A DNA stretch of 64,000 nucleotides from Pohlia nutans (GCA_022496805.1 CM040091.1:9290336-9354335); one strand, 5' to 3'; shown: positions 11,331 to 22,915, numbered from the stretch's first letter. Notes: generated from the letters alone by a model not told the origin. Program-made: numbers and translations.

Positions 11331-11720
11331 TGTAGATAGATAGAAACTCCGGTCCCTTTTTAGTAAGGGGCCGGCGTGAATAAAGTGTCCGTTTGTAATG
11401 TCAATGACCCGGTGCCCACCGGACAAGGGGACATTGGAACAATACTACTCTCTCCTTTCGGGAATGGACACTACAGTGACACACTATGCTAATTCCTAGC
11501 TAGCCACTAGTGCCTTGAAGATACCGGACATGGTATCCCTCCAAAGGGCTTTGAGGTACCCATACAACAAGGTCCAAGGACCCCCCACTATAGTTAGGTG
11601 GACTATGGTGTTGAGCAACACGCTGGCATGGGGAATAGAACCCACAACCTCCTCATTGGGGGCCATGAGCCCTAACCACCAAGCCAAGGCTTGTATTGCC
11701 TTCTCGAGGGGGTCAGTGTG
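11331..11720 (-). mobile_element. tRNA-headed SINE whose 3' half matches the LINE tail
   Basis: Read on the - strand, the head (about 11705-11630) has an A-box-like GGCTTGGTGGTTAGGGC and a B-box-like GTGGGTTCTATTCCC, the internal RNA polymerase III promoter layout of tRNA-derived SINEs. A body follows, then from about 11480 down to 11331 a segment close to the last 150 bp of the LINE at 44313-46000. It ends in the terminal hairpin (11349-11374) and TCTATCTATCT. It would depend on the LINE reverse transcriptase. The exact 5' end and target duplication are not certain. Confidence 0.72.
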
Positions 11721-11725
11721 TTAAA

Positions 11726-12542
11726 AAGTTAAGGATATAGGTGCGAACAACGACTATTTTATAGGGGGATATTACTTTTTTTTTGTTTTTTTTCACATGC
11801 TATCATTATGTAATTTTCTACTTTGGGTTCATAGAAAAGGGGCTTGCATTACTTATAATTCCAAATTACCTATTATTCCATACCCTATAGTACTTTAAAG
11901 ATGTCCAGTGCCATTTTTGATACCCTTATTACCTCTAAGTCCATTTATAATTTTTTGTTCCCATGTTTTTAAAATACCCTATCATTTGTTCGCACGTATA
12001 TTGCTACTCCAACATATCACTACACCCTCCGAGATTGCCTTTCCAGTGAATGTACATTATAAATTTTGGATTATATCCATACGGTTAAATCTATGATTGC
12101 AATCACCAATATTTTTGTAAAAAAAATGAATCTTAAAATTCAAAAATCTTCTGTAACTCAATTATGAATAAGATATTGACAATCTATAAATAAAATTTGT
12201 TGTGATGGATTGAAATGTGATACTTAGTATAGTGATTTTTGGAGATTTTTTGGTTGCTTAATTTTATGAGTTGAATTTCTCAAAAGCACTTTTGAAAAAT
12301 TTTGAACTCTTTTGAACTAAAATCTTAGAATTTTTTGGTGAATCATAAGACATGAAATAAGGCATAATTTTTTTCCACAAATTATCCCTTTTCTAATTGG
12401 TTATCACATGCATGAAACTAACTTCCTGTAAAATCTATAGTAAAAAATTCACACTGCAAAAAGTACATGGCGGATGAAAAAAACATGGATGACAGCTGTA
12501 CCTTATTCAAAAAATGACATCACGGAAATGAAACCCCTTTTT
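11726..12542. other. Intergenic with a TTAA-family remnant (about 12040-12430)
   Basis: There is no gene. From about 12040 the sequence follows the common TTAA family in sense order (GAATGTACATTATAAATTTT, CCATACGGTTAAATCTATGA, then the GTGATTTTTGGAGATTTTTT block, then ACATGCATGAAACTAACTTC). Its ends are eroded. Confidence 0.55.
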
Positions 12543-12905
12543 TCAATACTTTTGCAGTACTGCATCAATGCTCATGGAGTCACTTAACAGTAGAAGACAA
12601 AATTCATATTTATGTAGTACTGCGTTTGAATCGTATTATGCATATATGTTTGTTGTACTGCAATGGAGTATAAATGCAGTATTCCAACAATACAAAATCA
12701 ATCATAATACAGTACATAAACATTACTAAAAAATGCTTAACAATATAGTGTTGTTGTAGTATTGCAACAATAGCACTTGCAAATGATTTTTGCAACATGG
12801 TTGCAGTACTGTTTTTATATAGAAAATTTGTATTGCAATGTAAATGGCATTTTATTGCTAGTAAATTGTTGCAGTACTGCAACGCAACTGCTGCAAATCT
12901 CATTG
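12543..12905. repeat. Repeat rich in the palindrome GCAGTACTGC
   Basis: GCAGTACTGC and close variants recur within about 350 bp. The segment GCAGTACTGCATCAATGCT is nearly repeated at 20446-20470, where a similar AT-rich block (about 20140-20475) also occurs, next to the outer edge of the large inverted repeat. Class unknown. Confidence 0.55.
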
Positions 12906-14699
12906 TACAAAGAGCATACATTTTTAATCTCAAAAATGTCTCACACTATTAGATTGTAAAGAATTCCAAATGTACTCGTGGACTACAACTCGACATTTCA
13001 AAGTGTCTCAGTAGTAGCCATTGCAAATAGTTCAAAATGTACAAAAGTACTACATTTCCAAATTTTGGCATGTCTCGTTGAATCATATAGCAAGCACTTT
13101 CACATCTACAACTGGTCTACAATTCACTGTATCCTATAATGTCGCTCCACAATAGATTTCAAATGTCTTCAAAGAGTGCATCTGCCTATAAGAGGTTCTT
13201 CTATCGTAACCCCAACATGGAATGGAGTGCTTCAACAAGCTTGCAACAACCACATACTTTTTGTCTTATGCCTACAAATCCACAAAACAGATTGAATAAT
13301 CAGCAAAGCTCAGCTTCTTCATCATTACAAACAAATACATTAATATAATTGAACAGAAACACCTAGATATAAAAAAGTCAGAAGTCATAGAAAGATAAAA
13401 AAAAATGCAATTCTCAAACCAACCGTAACACACAGTTGAGAAGAAACCAAAAAACCTACTCAAAAGCATATTTAAAGAATATTACCTTGAGGACCCAGAG
13501 ACTCAGCAACAGCTCAAGCATGAACAAGATGAAACCCACCACATATAAAATTTGCGTAAGAGTGAAGCCAAGTCTCAGAAAACAAATACAACTATACAAC
13601 TATTTAGATTAAGAGGAAATTCAATAATCAGCTATAAGAGCTTTCTATAAATTGAGCTTAAAAGAAAACCCGGTATCAGGATCAAACTAAACATTTCTAA
13701 GAATGTACAAAATTCATGCTACATTCCACATATCATGTACATTCCATCATGTAGCTTGGGTACAGTCCACATATCATGTACGTTGGGTACCAAAGATGTG
13801 ATATAAAAGAGTTTCTGAGTGTAATCACAGAAGGAAAGACTAGAAAGAAAATAGTCTTATTGAAATTCTCACGTGTCTTTCAGCGTAATGTAGAGACCAT
13901 GAGGGCGACGGAAGATGTTCCCATACTTTTGGCAAGCTTCTCCCACAGTTGGGGTGTACACAATGGGCAACAACACTTCCACGTGTTAATCATAACCTTG
14001 TAGAACAGCCTCTCGTTACGTTCCTAGTAAACACACCATTGCACATTTGTAAGTAATCGGTAGCAGAATGAAACCCTAATTGCCCTATTCAAGAGGTTTA
14101 ACTTTAAACAGAACAATTGCAAAATGTAGAAAGACACAAGAGAATGTCAAAAGTAGAAAGACACAAAAGCACACACCTGTAAATCCATCACTTCGACGTA
14201 TTTCTCGAGGTCAGTCTCGTAGGATCGCACATTTTTCAGTATGCGTTCAAAATTCACAGTGGAAAATTTCAGGGCTTTTTCACCACTTGCCGTTTCATCT
14301 CCTCACTCAAGAATAGGTTAGACTGCAAACCCAACAATTTGTGTTCATGTAGCACTCGGTAGAACACCATCTGCAACCAATAAAACGGAAATCTCCTAAC
14401 CACCACAGTGACGAGAATCTCCTAAGTACTTTAGTTTCGAAAACAAAACATGGATCCCTAAAGAGATACCAACACCATACAGTATCACTGACGTACATGA
14501 CATGATAAAGAGCGTTGACAGCAGTTATGTCCGTTTTGCAACATTTTGAGAAGATGGAGAAAACCACAAACCCTAAAATTTGTGTCCATTGAACAGTCCA
14601 TGACGAGAATCTCCAAAGTACTTCAGTTTTTCAAGCACATGGAACCAACGCCATACACAACGACCACAGTATATGAACATGGACAAAAGTTATTACCTT
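12906..14699. other. Intergenic, no gene recognised
   Basis: AT-rich with only short frames. A segment beginning GACGAGAATCTCC occurs at about 14410 and again at about 14602 with the following 60-100 bp similar, suggesting an old local duplication. I cannot support an exon here. Confidence 0.4.
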
Positions 14700-15011
14700 G
14701 ATATCAGAGCTTGGCACAAGGACCAGCGCCGCGGACCGTCTTGGGTGATCCTGGCGACGGAGATGACGAACTACAAGCGTTGCTTCAGCTTCCGCAACTG
14801 AAAGCTGCACTCAAATCTACTCCGTGCAACAAGTTGTTCAGGCGGTGCCCCGCGTCATGAGACGCAGATCACCGTACCAGCTCATCGCCGGCAAACTAGA
14901 TCTCGACCCTCCTATCGAACGAGGTGATCCAACAGTCATGGGAATCCGAGCTGACGGGGAAGGCCTGATGGGCAGGCTCTTTGAAAATACTTTGCCGTGG
15001 GCAAGGGAGAG
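14700..15011. repeat. GC-richer block with dispersed repeat copy (about 14845-14990)
   Basis: This island differs in base composition from its surroundings. About 14845-14990 matches a dispersed repeat seen also at about 21450-21580, 29765-29890, 33040-33160 and 42840-42970. Its landmarks in order are a GAGRCGCRGA-like start, GCCGGC, GATCTCRRCCCTCC, and GATCCGAGCTGRC or a near form. On the - strand, 14780-14699 resembles a leader exon ending at GATATCAAG before GTAATA. No product is recognised. Confidence 0.5.
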
Positions 15012-15014
15012 TAA

Positions 15015-15380
15015 GGGCCGTTTCATACTATGGCCGTTCAAGTCGAGAGGCCGTGGGATTGAGAGTCCAAACTTTGTTAACGGAGTCCAAAGAAATCTAC
15101 TGAAAATAGGCTATAAAATATAGTTGTCATTTTTTATGAAAACAAATCGACAGCCTCTTGACCATAGTGACGGGTCTTGCAAAATGTAAGACCCAAACTT
15201 CCTCGAGAGAGACTGTCACCTTGGTCAAAAAGTGTTGTCATGTAAGCATTTTGAAGGTCTACGGCCTTTGGACTTTGGCCTCTAGTGTGAAGGGTCGAGA
15301 GGCCAAAACCATGGTTTCTTGCAATTTGATTGGTGGAAACCGACTGCCTCTCGACCTTCGGCCATAGTGTGAAGCGGCCC
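15015..15380. mobile_element. PIF/Harbinger-like MITE, GGGCCGTTTCATACTATGG ends (366 bp)
   Basis: The left end is GGGCCGTTTCATACTATGG; the right end is the inverse of GGGCCGCTTCACACTATGG. TAA flanks both sides (15012-15014, 15381-15383). Subterminal copies of a CTCTCGACC-like motif lie within. A second copy is 59387-59779. Confidence 0.82.
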
Positions 15381-15515
15381 TAAGTTATTGCACGGCAAAG
15401 TCACACCATACATAGTGTGAAGGAGATTGGTTGCACACATGCAATTTTTTTCATTTTTTGGATGGTCGTTTTCACAACTTTCCTTGTGCTCTCTTGAAAT
15501 TATTTTTTCGGCCCA

Positions 15516-15676
15516 TCTCATCCTCCATGGAAAAACTAAACTGGCTAAAAATAAAATTTGAGATGGTTTTTCTAAATTGGTCAGAAATCAAATTTTATTG
15601 TTTTACTGCATTTGATAACATACGGTCGAGAATGACTCTTTTTAGCTGGTTTAGTTTTTCCACAGAGGGTGAGACA
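15516..15676. mobile_element. MITE of the CTCACCCTCC family
   Basis: The ends are CTCATCCTCCATGGAAAAAC and the inverse GTTTTTCCACAGAGGGTGAG. It is close to 33460-33624 and 2978-3136. Non-coding. Confidence 0.65.
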
Positions 15677-17239
15677 TTTACATTGCACACCAAAACAAAG
15701 AAAAATTTCTGGTTTATCACCCTCATTAGTAAAATTAGAAATTTTTTACATTGCCATAAAGCAAGTCAGCAAAAAGTGCTCCTAAGAGGTTTTTTTTTGT
15801 ATTTTCCTCAATTTTGGATGATGGGGCGAACTTAAGACGGAGACAAACAAACACTCATTTGACACATTTTGAAAATAAATAAATTATGATTGAACAAAAC
15901 CTCATGGAGTTATGCACGTACCCAAAGTTTAGTTCACTTCACAATATGCCAAATAAAATTGACATGTATATCTCACTTAATATTAACTATAATTGACTAT
16001 GAAGTGAGTATTAGTAAATCAATATTAACCCTTCAATTAGCCACCAACAAATCAGATTATGGTCATTGGAGTGTTGAAAATGCAAACAATAGAAAATTTC
16101 TGAAGACATGGATTTTGAATTGTGAGGGGTAAAGTTGTAGATTTATAATACAATTCTTCTAGAAAAAGAAATTTGAGATTCGAGATAGTGCAGCCGGGAG
16201 TGCAGCAATCAAAACACTCATGAAAAAATGCAAAAATATTGCAAATAAATGAAAATATAGTAAATACTTACAAACACAACACATGTACTATGTGGTATTT
16301 CTGGTGTCTGGAAGTTTGTTCTCTTGTTTTAATTTTTTGGGATTATGTTCTCTTGGCCATGTCCCATTAGTTTATGTATTCCGATCTTGGACAATGTACC
16401 AACTCCTTTCTATTTTCAACATATAATTTTTTTGTCTTACATCGTATATGGGTGTGACATTGTCACTCATAAAATCCACAATAATTAGGTGTGACTCCGT
16501 TTTTGATATGGCAAAGTGCAACGGCGAGGTGTTCACATAGGACATTGTTGAACGTCTTCACTGTCATTTCTAAAAATTTAGCCCAAATTGTATTCAACTC
16601 TGAAATTGCATACCCTCAAAAAATCTCATTTTAGAGTGTGCATTAGAGTTATCCTTAACCTCCAAGCATGTTGGAGTGCCAAAAATGACACTTTGGATGA
16701 AATTGCCTAACTTTGAAGGCCTGTAACTTTTGATGTCTTTCTTGGTGGCTAAACTAGTTTGCAAAGAGTTTGAAGATCACCGAGCTCTTACACACCTAAT
16801 AATGAGAGACCTCCAAGCTCTTGTACACCTTTTTAACTATTTAGAGTGAACAAATAAGATTATATTAAAGCAAAACACAAGGTTTCTTATTGAAATACAA
16901 GGCGACTAAAAGGATAACTCTATTATATGGTTCAAAAACATACTACAATGTTGCAATTCTACCATGGGATGATTTTACTAATTTTGCAAAATATCTCCAA
17001 TCTAGTTGAGAATATAATTCTAACATTACTTTCTAATTATATCTATATTATTTCTACTAGTATCAATTATGGTGAAACAATCCAATAAAATCCAGTGCAT
17101 CCAGCTACAGTACCATGCATACTAAAGGTTAAGTGAGGTATACATGCTTCTTTTTTTTGCATATCCTAAAGTCCACTAAACTTTGAACACGCATAATTGC
17201 TCAGGTTTTGTTTGGTCATGGTAGAGTGCACTCAACAGA
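15677..17239. other. Intergenic with an eroded copy of the 802-bp TTAA element
   Basis: There is no gene. About 16160-16640 reads like the inverse of the interior of 5756-6557 (ACACATGTACTATGTGGTAT, AATGTACCAACTCCTTTC, CTCATTTTAGAGTGTGCATT). Clear terminal repeats are no longer seen. Confidence 0.5.
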
Positions 17240-17385
17240 TAGATAGATACAAATTCCGACCCTTCTACAGGGCCAGCGTGAATAAAGTGTCCATTCGTAA
17301 TGTCAATGACCGGGTGCCCACCGAACAAGGGGACGTTGGGACAATACTACTCTCCCCTTTCGAGGATGGACATGTGCACTCAACA
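17240..17385 (-). mobile_element. LINE/SINE tail copy (about 145 bp)
   Basis: On the - strand it carries the tail block (ATTGACATTACGAATGGACA, ACTTTATTCACGC), the terminal hairpin at 17256-17274, and TATCTATCTATC at the end. The hairpin stem keeps pairing with changed bases and G.U pairs. Confidence 0.7.
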
Positions 17386-17445
17386 ATTATAATACCCACT
17401 GCCATATTACCCTTGAATTGGTGAATCACACGCTAGTCATGAAAC

Positions 17446-17448
<3 letters not shown>

Positions 17449-17487
<39 letters not shown>
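17449..17487. repeat. (TA)n microsatellite
   Basis: About 19 TA units in a row, in non-coding DNA. Confidence 0.95.
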
Positions 17488-17964
17488 CTAATATACCAAT
17501 ATTAATATATAATCAACATTGGTGTTTATCATTGTTGTATAAATTTCTCTAATAAAATCTAATTCTGTACATATAATTATGCAGTTATCGAATTTTCGAA
17601 AGATAAGAGACATGAAAAGACATCATTGTATCACATGTTTTGAATTTTAAAGGACTAGTTGATGATTGTAAAATTCTAAAAATTTCATACAAAGAATACG
17701 GAGAATATACACATTTGAAATGAACAATACATAACAGAAGAGAACTTTCATTTACCTTTTACTCATGTTTTATATTTACAAAAACTTAATACTAGATTTA
17801 ATTATGTACCTTATATTATTTACACGTTGTCTTTGGACAATAACATGGGGGTTTGGTATAAATATGTATCTTGTAAATCTTAGTTCCAAAGAATAAAAAT
17901 GCCCTTGTTTTCTACCCAATGTACATACTTGAATTTCGTTTTGTCATGTGTCATGCAAATTGTG

Positions 17965-18082
17965 TTGTGTGGTTTTGTTCCAATGGCCCTTTGTCCGGTG
18001 GGCATTGAGTCATTGACATTACAAACGGACACTTTATTCATGCCGGCCTTCGAAAAAGGACCGGAGTTTCTATCTATCTTGT
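17965..18082 (+). mobile_element. LINE/SINE tail copy inserted in a TTAA-family element
   Basis: On the + strand it runs from TTTTGTTCCAATGGCCC through ACGGACACTTTATTCATGCC to the hairpin (18043-18064) and TTTCTATCTATCTT. Flanks 17925-17964 and 18083-18570 match consecutive parts of the common TTAA family, so the copy sits inside such an element. A TTGTGTGG / TTGTGGAG pair may be a decayed target duplication. Confidence 0.65.
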
Positions 18083-18571
18083 GGAGTGTGGATATTTTAC
18101 TACAAAGTTTATGAGAACTTAGCTTCATGTTTATGTGAACCGATTAGAAAGGGGATGATTTGTGAAAGTTTTATGCCTCATTTCATATAAAAATTTAAGA
18201 CCTTAGTTCAAAATGAATTGAAAGTGATCATGCAAAAATCATCTCATACAATTAAGCTACCAAATAATATCTTGAATCACGACACTTACATTTAAGTGTT
18301 ACATTTAAACCCGTTACAAAAAATTCATGCACAGATTGTCAATATCTTATTTGTAATCAAATTACAAAAGTATTTTGAATTTCAAATTTCAAATTTTATA
18401 CAAAATATTGGTGGTTGCAATCACAAATTGAACAATATGAATAGAATCTAAAATCATAATGTACAAGTATTGTTTACAAATGAAGTTCAAAATATCCATA
18501 TAAGTTGCATTTTATAATGCATCTTTGGAATTTTTAAAATGTGGAAAAGATTGTAGGCATTTAGGGGTCAA
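18083..18571. mobile_element. TTAA-family element, right part
   Basis: It matches the family order inversely, and ends with GGCATTTAGGGG before TCAA (a one-base variant of TTAA). It is part of the element split by the tail copy just upstream. Confidence 0.55.
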
Positions 18572-18863
18572 GAATAAACTGCAGTTGGATTGGTAGATAA
18601 TATGAGAAAAGATAGAATTTTTTTTAACATAAACATTGTTGGTCTCTTTTTAGTCCTTTACAGAAAGTTTGAACCCTCAAAGAGGCCCTTACTATATTAC
18701 CAATAATATGAGAAAAATTAAATACCAGATGTAGTTTTTTCTGACTTGTTGGGATGAGCGATTGTGTGAATTTCAAAATTCTAATAGGTGGTGACCAAAT
18801 ACAAAAGCTCACATGCATCCCATGCAGTCCTTGAGCGGAGATAGGGCGATAAATATTTGTTAA

Positions 18864-19097
18864 CCCTTAAACGACAATGCCAGCCCCACGGGTTTGGTTT
18901 TAGTTTGGGAGAATCTTGCTCATAACTTCTACACCATTGCACCAAATGGGGTTTTTAAAATTCCAAACCAAGCACCTTAGAGAGATCCATACTTCTTTAG
19001 AATAAAGCTAAAGTAAATTAAACATAGAATCATGTTTAAAATGGAATTAAAAACAGATTTTGGGTGTAGTATCAGGAAGGGAATTGTCGTTTAAGGG
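18864..19097. mobile_element. TTAA-flanked MITE, CCCTTAAACGACAAT ends (234 bp)
   Basis: The ends are CCCTTAAACGACAAT and its inverse; TTAA flanks at 18860-18863 and 19098-19101. The interior is unlike the copies in the CYP74 introns, so it is a separate subfamily. Confidence 0.78.
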
Positions 19098-19229
19098 TTA
19101 ACAAAAATTTAAATATGTAAGACCACCTTGTACCCCCTACTCTAGGGACCTATTTGAAGGTTCAAACTTTCTGTAATGCTTCAAAACTGTATACAACAAT
19201 GATGGATCCCAGGAAAAAATTCATATAAA

Positions 19230-19232
<3 letters not shown>

Positions 19233-19279
<47 letters not shown>
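19233..19279. repeat. (TA)n microsatellite
   Basis: More than 20 TA units in AT-rich intergenic DNA. Confidence 0.95.
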
Positions 19280-19284
<5 letters not shown>

Positions 19285-20490
19285 TTTTGAAATTTTAATA
19301 CATGAAAGATAGGAAGAAAACCTTATTTGATCTCTTTTTGTGAAGTTTGAAAGGGGTAAATGATAATGGAATATAAAACATGAATACAAAAATCAATGTC
19401 CAACGCAAATGTTAATCATGTATGTATTGATTTTTTTAATCAATTTTCCAATCTTTTAATTTTATTTTTCGGTTTTTATGTTTTATTTATAAATTTTCAA
19501 AAAAAATACAAGATAAAAGGTATCATTCTATCTCATTTTTTGAATTCTAAAAGGACTAATTGATGATTTGAAATTTATTCACAAAAATAAAAAACAATGA
19601 TCAATATTAGTATATATTAGTTGTATATTAATAATTTTTTGTATTTTGTATTATAAAAATTATCGGTATCTATTTGGTATATCTGTGGTCTCATTTTGGT
19701 CTCCAAAATTTTATACAACAATGATCCACATGAAGATAAATTATGTATCGATTGATTCTTATGCCAATTTCTCATTATTTATAGTCATTTAAAAAAACAT
19801 TAGTTATTTTTTGAAAATTTATCTTTTTAAAATTTTGGGATAGAATCTAGTTTTATCCAATCATACCAAATTTGAAATTCTAAAAATACAACTGTAATCT
19901 TGGTGAATATTAAATAGTAAATTAATATTCTATGATTAATGAAATAAGTGTCAAACATTTTTTGAAAGTCTGACAGTACAGATAATTGCTAAACATCGTG
20001 CTTCTCATTTTCTCTTTTGGACCAAACTTGATCAAAGTTGTAGAAGTAAATTTTTCTAACACATACAGGTTTTGCCCTTACCCTCTCTGTCATTTAGGGG
20101 TAAAGGGTTGACATTGAAGAAAGTGAAAAAAAAATACCTTATCAATTGATTTTACAATATTACACCAATACCAAATACCAATGCTTTGATATTGTCGCAA
20201 TATAAATGCAATACATTATTTGGATTACTGATTTGAGATGAATTCTGTAAATTATTACAATACTGTTTGTATAAAATTACAATATAATAATCATGGCTAT
20301 AAATAAGGATGGTATCTATAACCATAAAATATTGATATTATACAAACACAGTACACCAAAAAAACCTTGAACTTAGTTTAACATATGTAAAAACAAAGTA
20401 TTGCACGCAGTACTACAAATATACTGAACTGTATACTCAGTGCTGCAGTACTGCATCAATACTACTGGAGTGGGGGGGCACTTTCCTGAT
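19280..20490. other. Intergenic; GCAGTACTGC-type repeat at about 20140-20475
   Basis: No gene is seen. The last 340 bp resemble 12543-12905. The inverted repeat begins immediately after, at 20491. Confidence 0.45.
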
Positions 20491-20540
20491 GGAAACAAAA
20501 CAAGTAAATTAACCGAAAATTCGAACTATTTCAATCACGC

Positions 20541-20562
20541 AAAAAACCCTAAACCCTAAACC
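20541..20562. repeat. Telomere-type CCCTAAA repeats, left arm
   Basis: About three CCCTAAA units lie just downstream (on the - strand) of the exon's splice donor. The mirror copy is at 43859-43880. It may be a telo-box-like intronic element or a relic of telomere-motif addition; the sequence does not decide. Confidence 0.7.
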
Positions 20563-20581
20563 CTGAAACGTGTGTCTGTAC

Positions 20582-21013
20582 CTTGAAGTAGAGCAGACGC
20601 TCCAATTTGTTGTCAAACTCCTTGAGCACATTAAGCCAATCCTTTCGTTTGGGCTGCATGCTAGTTACCCATTTCTGCAAAGCTGCATCCATATCGTCTG
20701 CCTGGACATTACTCGACAAGCGCAAGGTTTTGACGATATGCATTGCTCTCCTTGTTACGCTACCCTTCACCAGCGGCTCTGACTCCCACCACCTGCTCTT
20801 GCTCGCATTCGTAACAACGAACTTCCTCCTATGTCTTGACAGTGTAAAAAAATCTGCAACATTGTACTGCAACCGGCCATTGCTTCGTTTCAACGCCACC
20901 GGAAACGACGACGTACCGACAAACGAGACTCGGCTACTCCTTGACAAAACCTCACATGACGGCACGGACGACCAGCATCGCAGCGACATCGCCCTGTGCG
21001 CCATAGCTACCAA
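20582..21013 (-). pseudogene. First exon of a PPR-like organelle protein gene, left copy
   Basis: The frame opens with MVAMAHRAMSLRCWSS, rich in S, R and V and poor in acidic residues, like a plastid or mitochondrial transit peptide. It ends near KDWLNVLKEFDNKLERLLYF followed by AAG and a donor GTACAGAC. The last 40 residues resemble the region before the repeats of some plant pentatricopeptide (PPR) proteins. That assignment is from memory and tentative. No following exon is recognisable beyond the arm edge 90 bp further on, so this is probably an orphan exon. It differs from the right copy by four residues and several silent or intronic changes. Confidence 0.45.
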
Positions 21014-21449
21014 AAAAATTGAAAAAAAAACTCACAACAAAATTTCAATGCAAGCCCAATCCCAACCAAGAGAATCACATGAACAAGACGGAGAACTTGG
21101 GGCACGAGGAAAAATGGTTGTGCAGGGCTTTGATACAAGTTGGTTGCACGATTTTCTATGTCACGATGCACTTCTTCTTGATTGCTCTGATTCTCTCCAC
21201 TTAGTCAGATACTTCCATATATATCAGAATACTTGCACTGCAATTTCTTTCCGAAATCTGAAAACTTCAGTTCTTGACCCGAATAAACACCAGACTTACA
21301 CTAATTAACCCTAATCCACACCACAGAGTTTCCGGCTGCTACATTGATGCACAGGGCGCCCTGGGCAGTTTCCTGCTTGACCCAGGTGGGAAATTGTGAT
21401 ATTCCCTTCTGCGTGAACCGTGCCATGTGGGAAATTCGACCCTTGCTGC

Positions 21450-21585
21450 TCCGCGTTCGTGAGGCGCGGAAGGCCAGTTGCCGGCATAGCGAATCTCAGC
21501 CCTCCGATTGATAGACGGCATCCAACGCTGCGAGGGATCCGAGCTGGCATGAGAGCCACTCTGGGCAGCGGAAATTCAACTCGAG
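21450..21585 (+). repeat. Dispersed GC-rich repeat, left-arm copy
   Basis: Landmarks are GAGGCGCGGAAGG, GTTGCCGGC, GAATCTCAGCCCTCCGAT, TAGACGGCATCCAACG and GATCCGAGCTGGC. Same family as about 14845-14990, 29765-29890 and 33040-33160; the mirror copy is at 42837-42971. Confidence 0.6.
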
Positions 21586-21663
21586 GGCAGGGGTCGAGAA
21601 ACCATGGTTCGAAAATATACTCCGGTTGTGCGCTCTAGGACAACGGTTGATTATAAAATGTAC

Positions 21664-22215
21664 TCATCCTAAATGTTACCACCCTCTTCATATGCATTAT
21701 AAAATGCAAGTAATAGGGATGTTTTCAAGTTGATGTAATGAATAAAAGTTGTACATTATTCATTTTAGATTCTATTCATACGGTTAGATTGACAATTGCT
21801 ATCATCAATATTTGCGTTTAAAAATTCAAACTTAAAAATTTAACACTCTTTTGTAATATGATTACGAATAAGATATTGAGAATTTAATAATGAAGTTTGT
21901 TGTGATGAGTTGAAATGTAAAACTCTAAGTGTAGTGATTTTTGGAGATTTTTTGGTTGCTTAATTGTAGTAGTTGACTTTTTCAAGAGAACTTTTAGACT
22001 AAAATTCTTGAAATTTTGGGTGGAACACTACAACATAAAATGAGGTATAAAAATCTCACAAATCATCCCCTTTTTAATCGGATCACACATGCACAGAACT
22101 AACTTCCCATAAAAGTTTCAATAAAAAATCCACACTACAAAAATGCATGATGGACGAGAAAATGAACTTCAAATTCGTACAACATGCAAAATATGCATGG
22201 TTGGGCGGTTAGGTG
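21664..22215. mobile_element. Common TTAA-family element in left arm (about 552 bp)
   Basis: It runs from a degenerate left end (TCCTAAATGTTACCACCC) to the right end GGGCGGTTAGGTG before TTAA (22216-22219). The order of inner blocks equals 57978-58546 read inversely. A truncated second copy follows at about 22270-22440. Mirror copies lie at about 42206-42757 and 41981-42151. Confidence 0.65.
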
Positions 22216-22504
22216 TTAAGTTTTTTTTTTTTTTTTTCCCTGGTCATGTACGTGGTATAGTTGCCGTCAGTTACTCAACGTCCTCACCCCTCTCCAAATT
22301 TGGTAGTTTTGCAAAGATGCAATTAAAAGGGATATTTTGAACCTGTTGTATGAATAAAATTTGTACATTATGAATTTTAGATTCTATCCATATGGTTAAA
22401 CCTGCGATTGCGGGCGTGGCAAGTCAATTTTTTTAAACATATATTAATGTAATTAACAAAATGAGCAGCTTTATAATTTTACACAAAATATCGATTTTAG
22501 ACAA

Positions 22505-22915
22505 TGTTATCCTTTAGTGCGCAGGCGACCACATTGTGGAGTTAGTGTTGTGTCAAAAACGCAAATACATAACAATCTATGACAAATTGGATTTTGAATA
22601 ATGAGGTTCAAAGTTGCAAATTTATAATAAACATCTTCTGGAAAAAAACATTCCAATGTGGAGTTGTGAAATTATCAAAATACCTATGAACAAAACATAA
22701 AATACATAAAAATATGAAAATACATTAAATATTTATAAATTCAACACATGTACTATGCGGTATAACTTATGTTTGAAAGTTTCTAATTTTTTATTTTTAT
22801 TTTTTTCAATTCTGTTCCATTGTTCATGTTCCAATTCTATATTTCTTCCAATCTTGATCAATGTACCAATTCCTTTCAAATTTTAAGGCATAAATTTTGT
22901 CTTAAACCCCTTAAA
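22505..22915. mobile_element. Partial copy of the 802-bp TTAA element in left arm
   Basis: It begins near TCCTTTAGTGCGCAGG, close to the end of 5756-6557, and shares the block around ACACATGTACTATGCGGTAT and AATGTACCAATTCC. The far end is lost. Mirror at about 41506-41916. Confidence 0.55.

Noticed and set aside
17449..19279. CRISPR array or tRNA/rRNA genes
   Set aside because: No regularly spaced repeats with unique spacers were seen, and the only tRNA-like sequence in the window is the SINE head near 11.7 kb.
20607..21308. 233-codon frame (and its twin at 43113-43814) opposite the PPR-like exon
   Set aside because: It is the antisense shadow of the exon; the other strand has the transit-peptide-like start and a good splice donor at its end.
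21311..21640. Overlapping 60-82 codon frames around the GC-rich repeat
   Set aside because: Several frames are open on both strands because the block is GC-rich; the block recurs elsewhere with frame-breaking changes.
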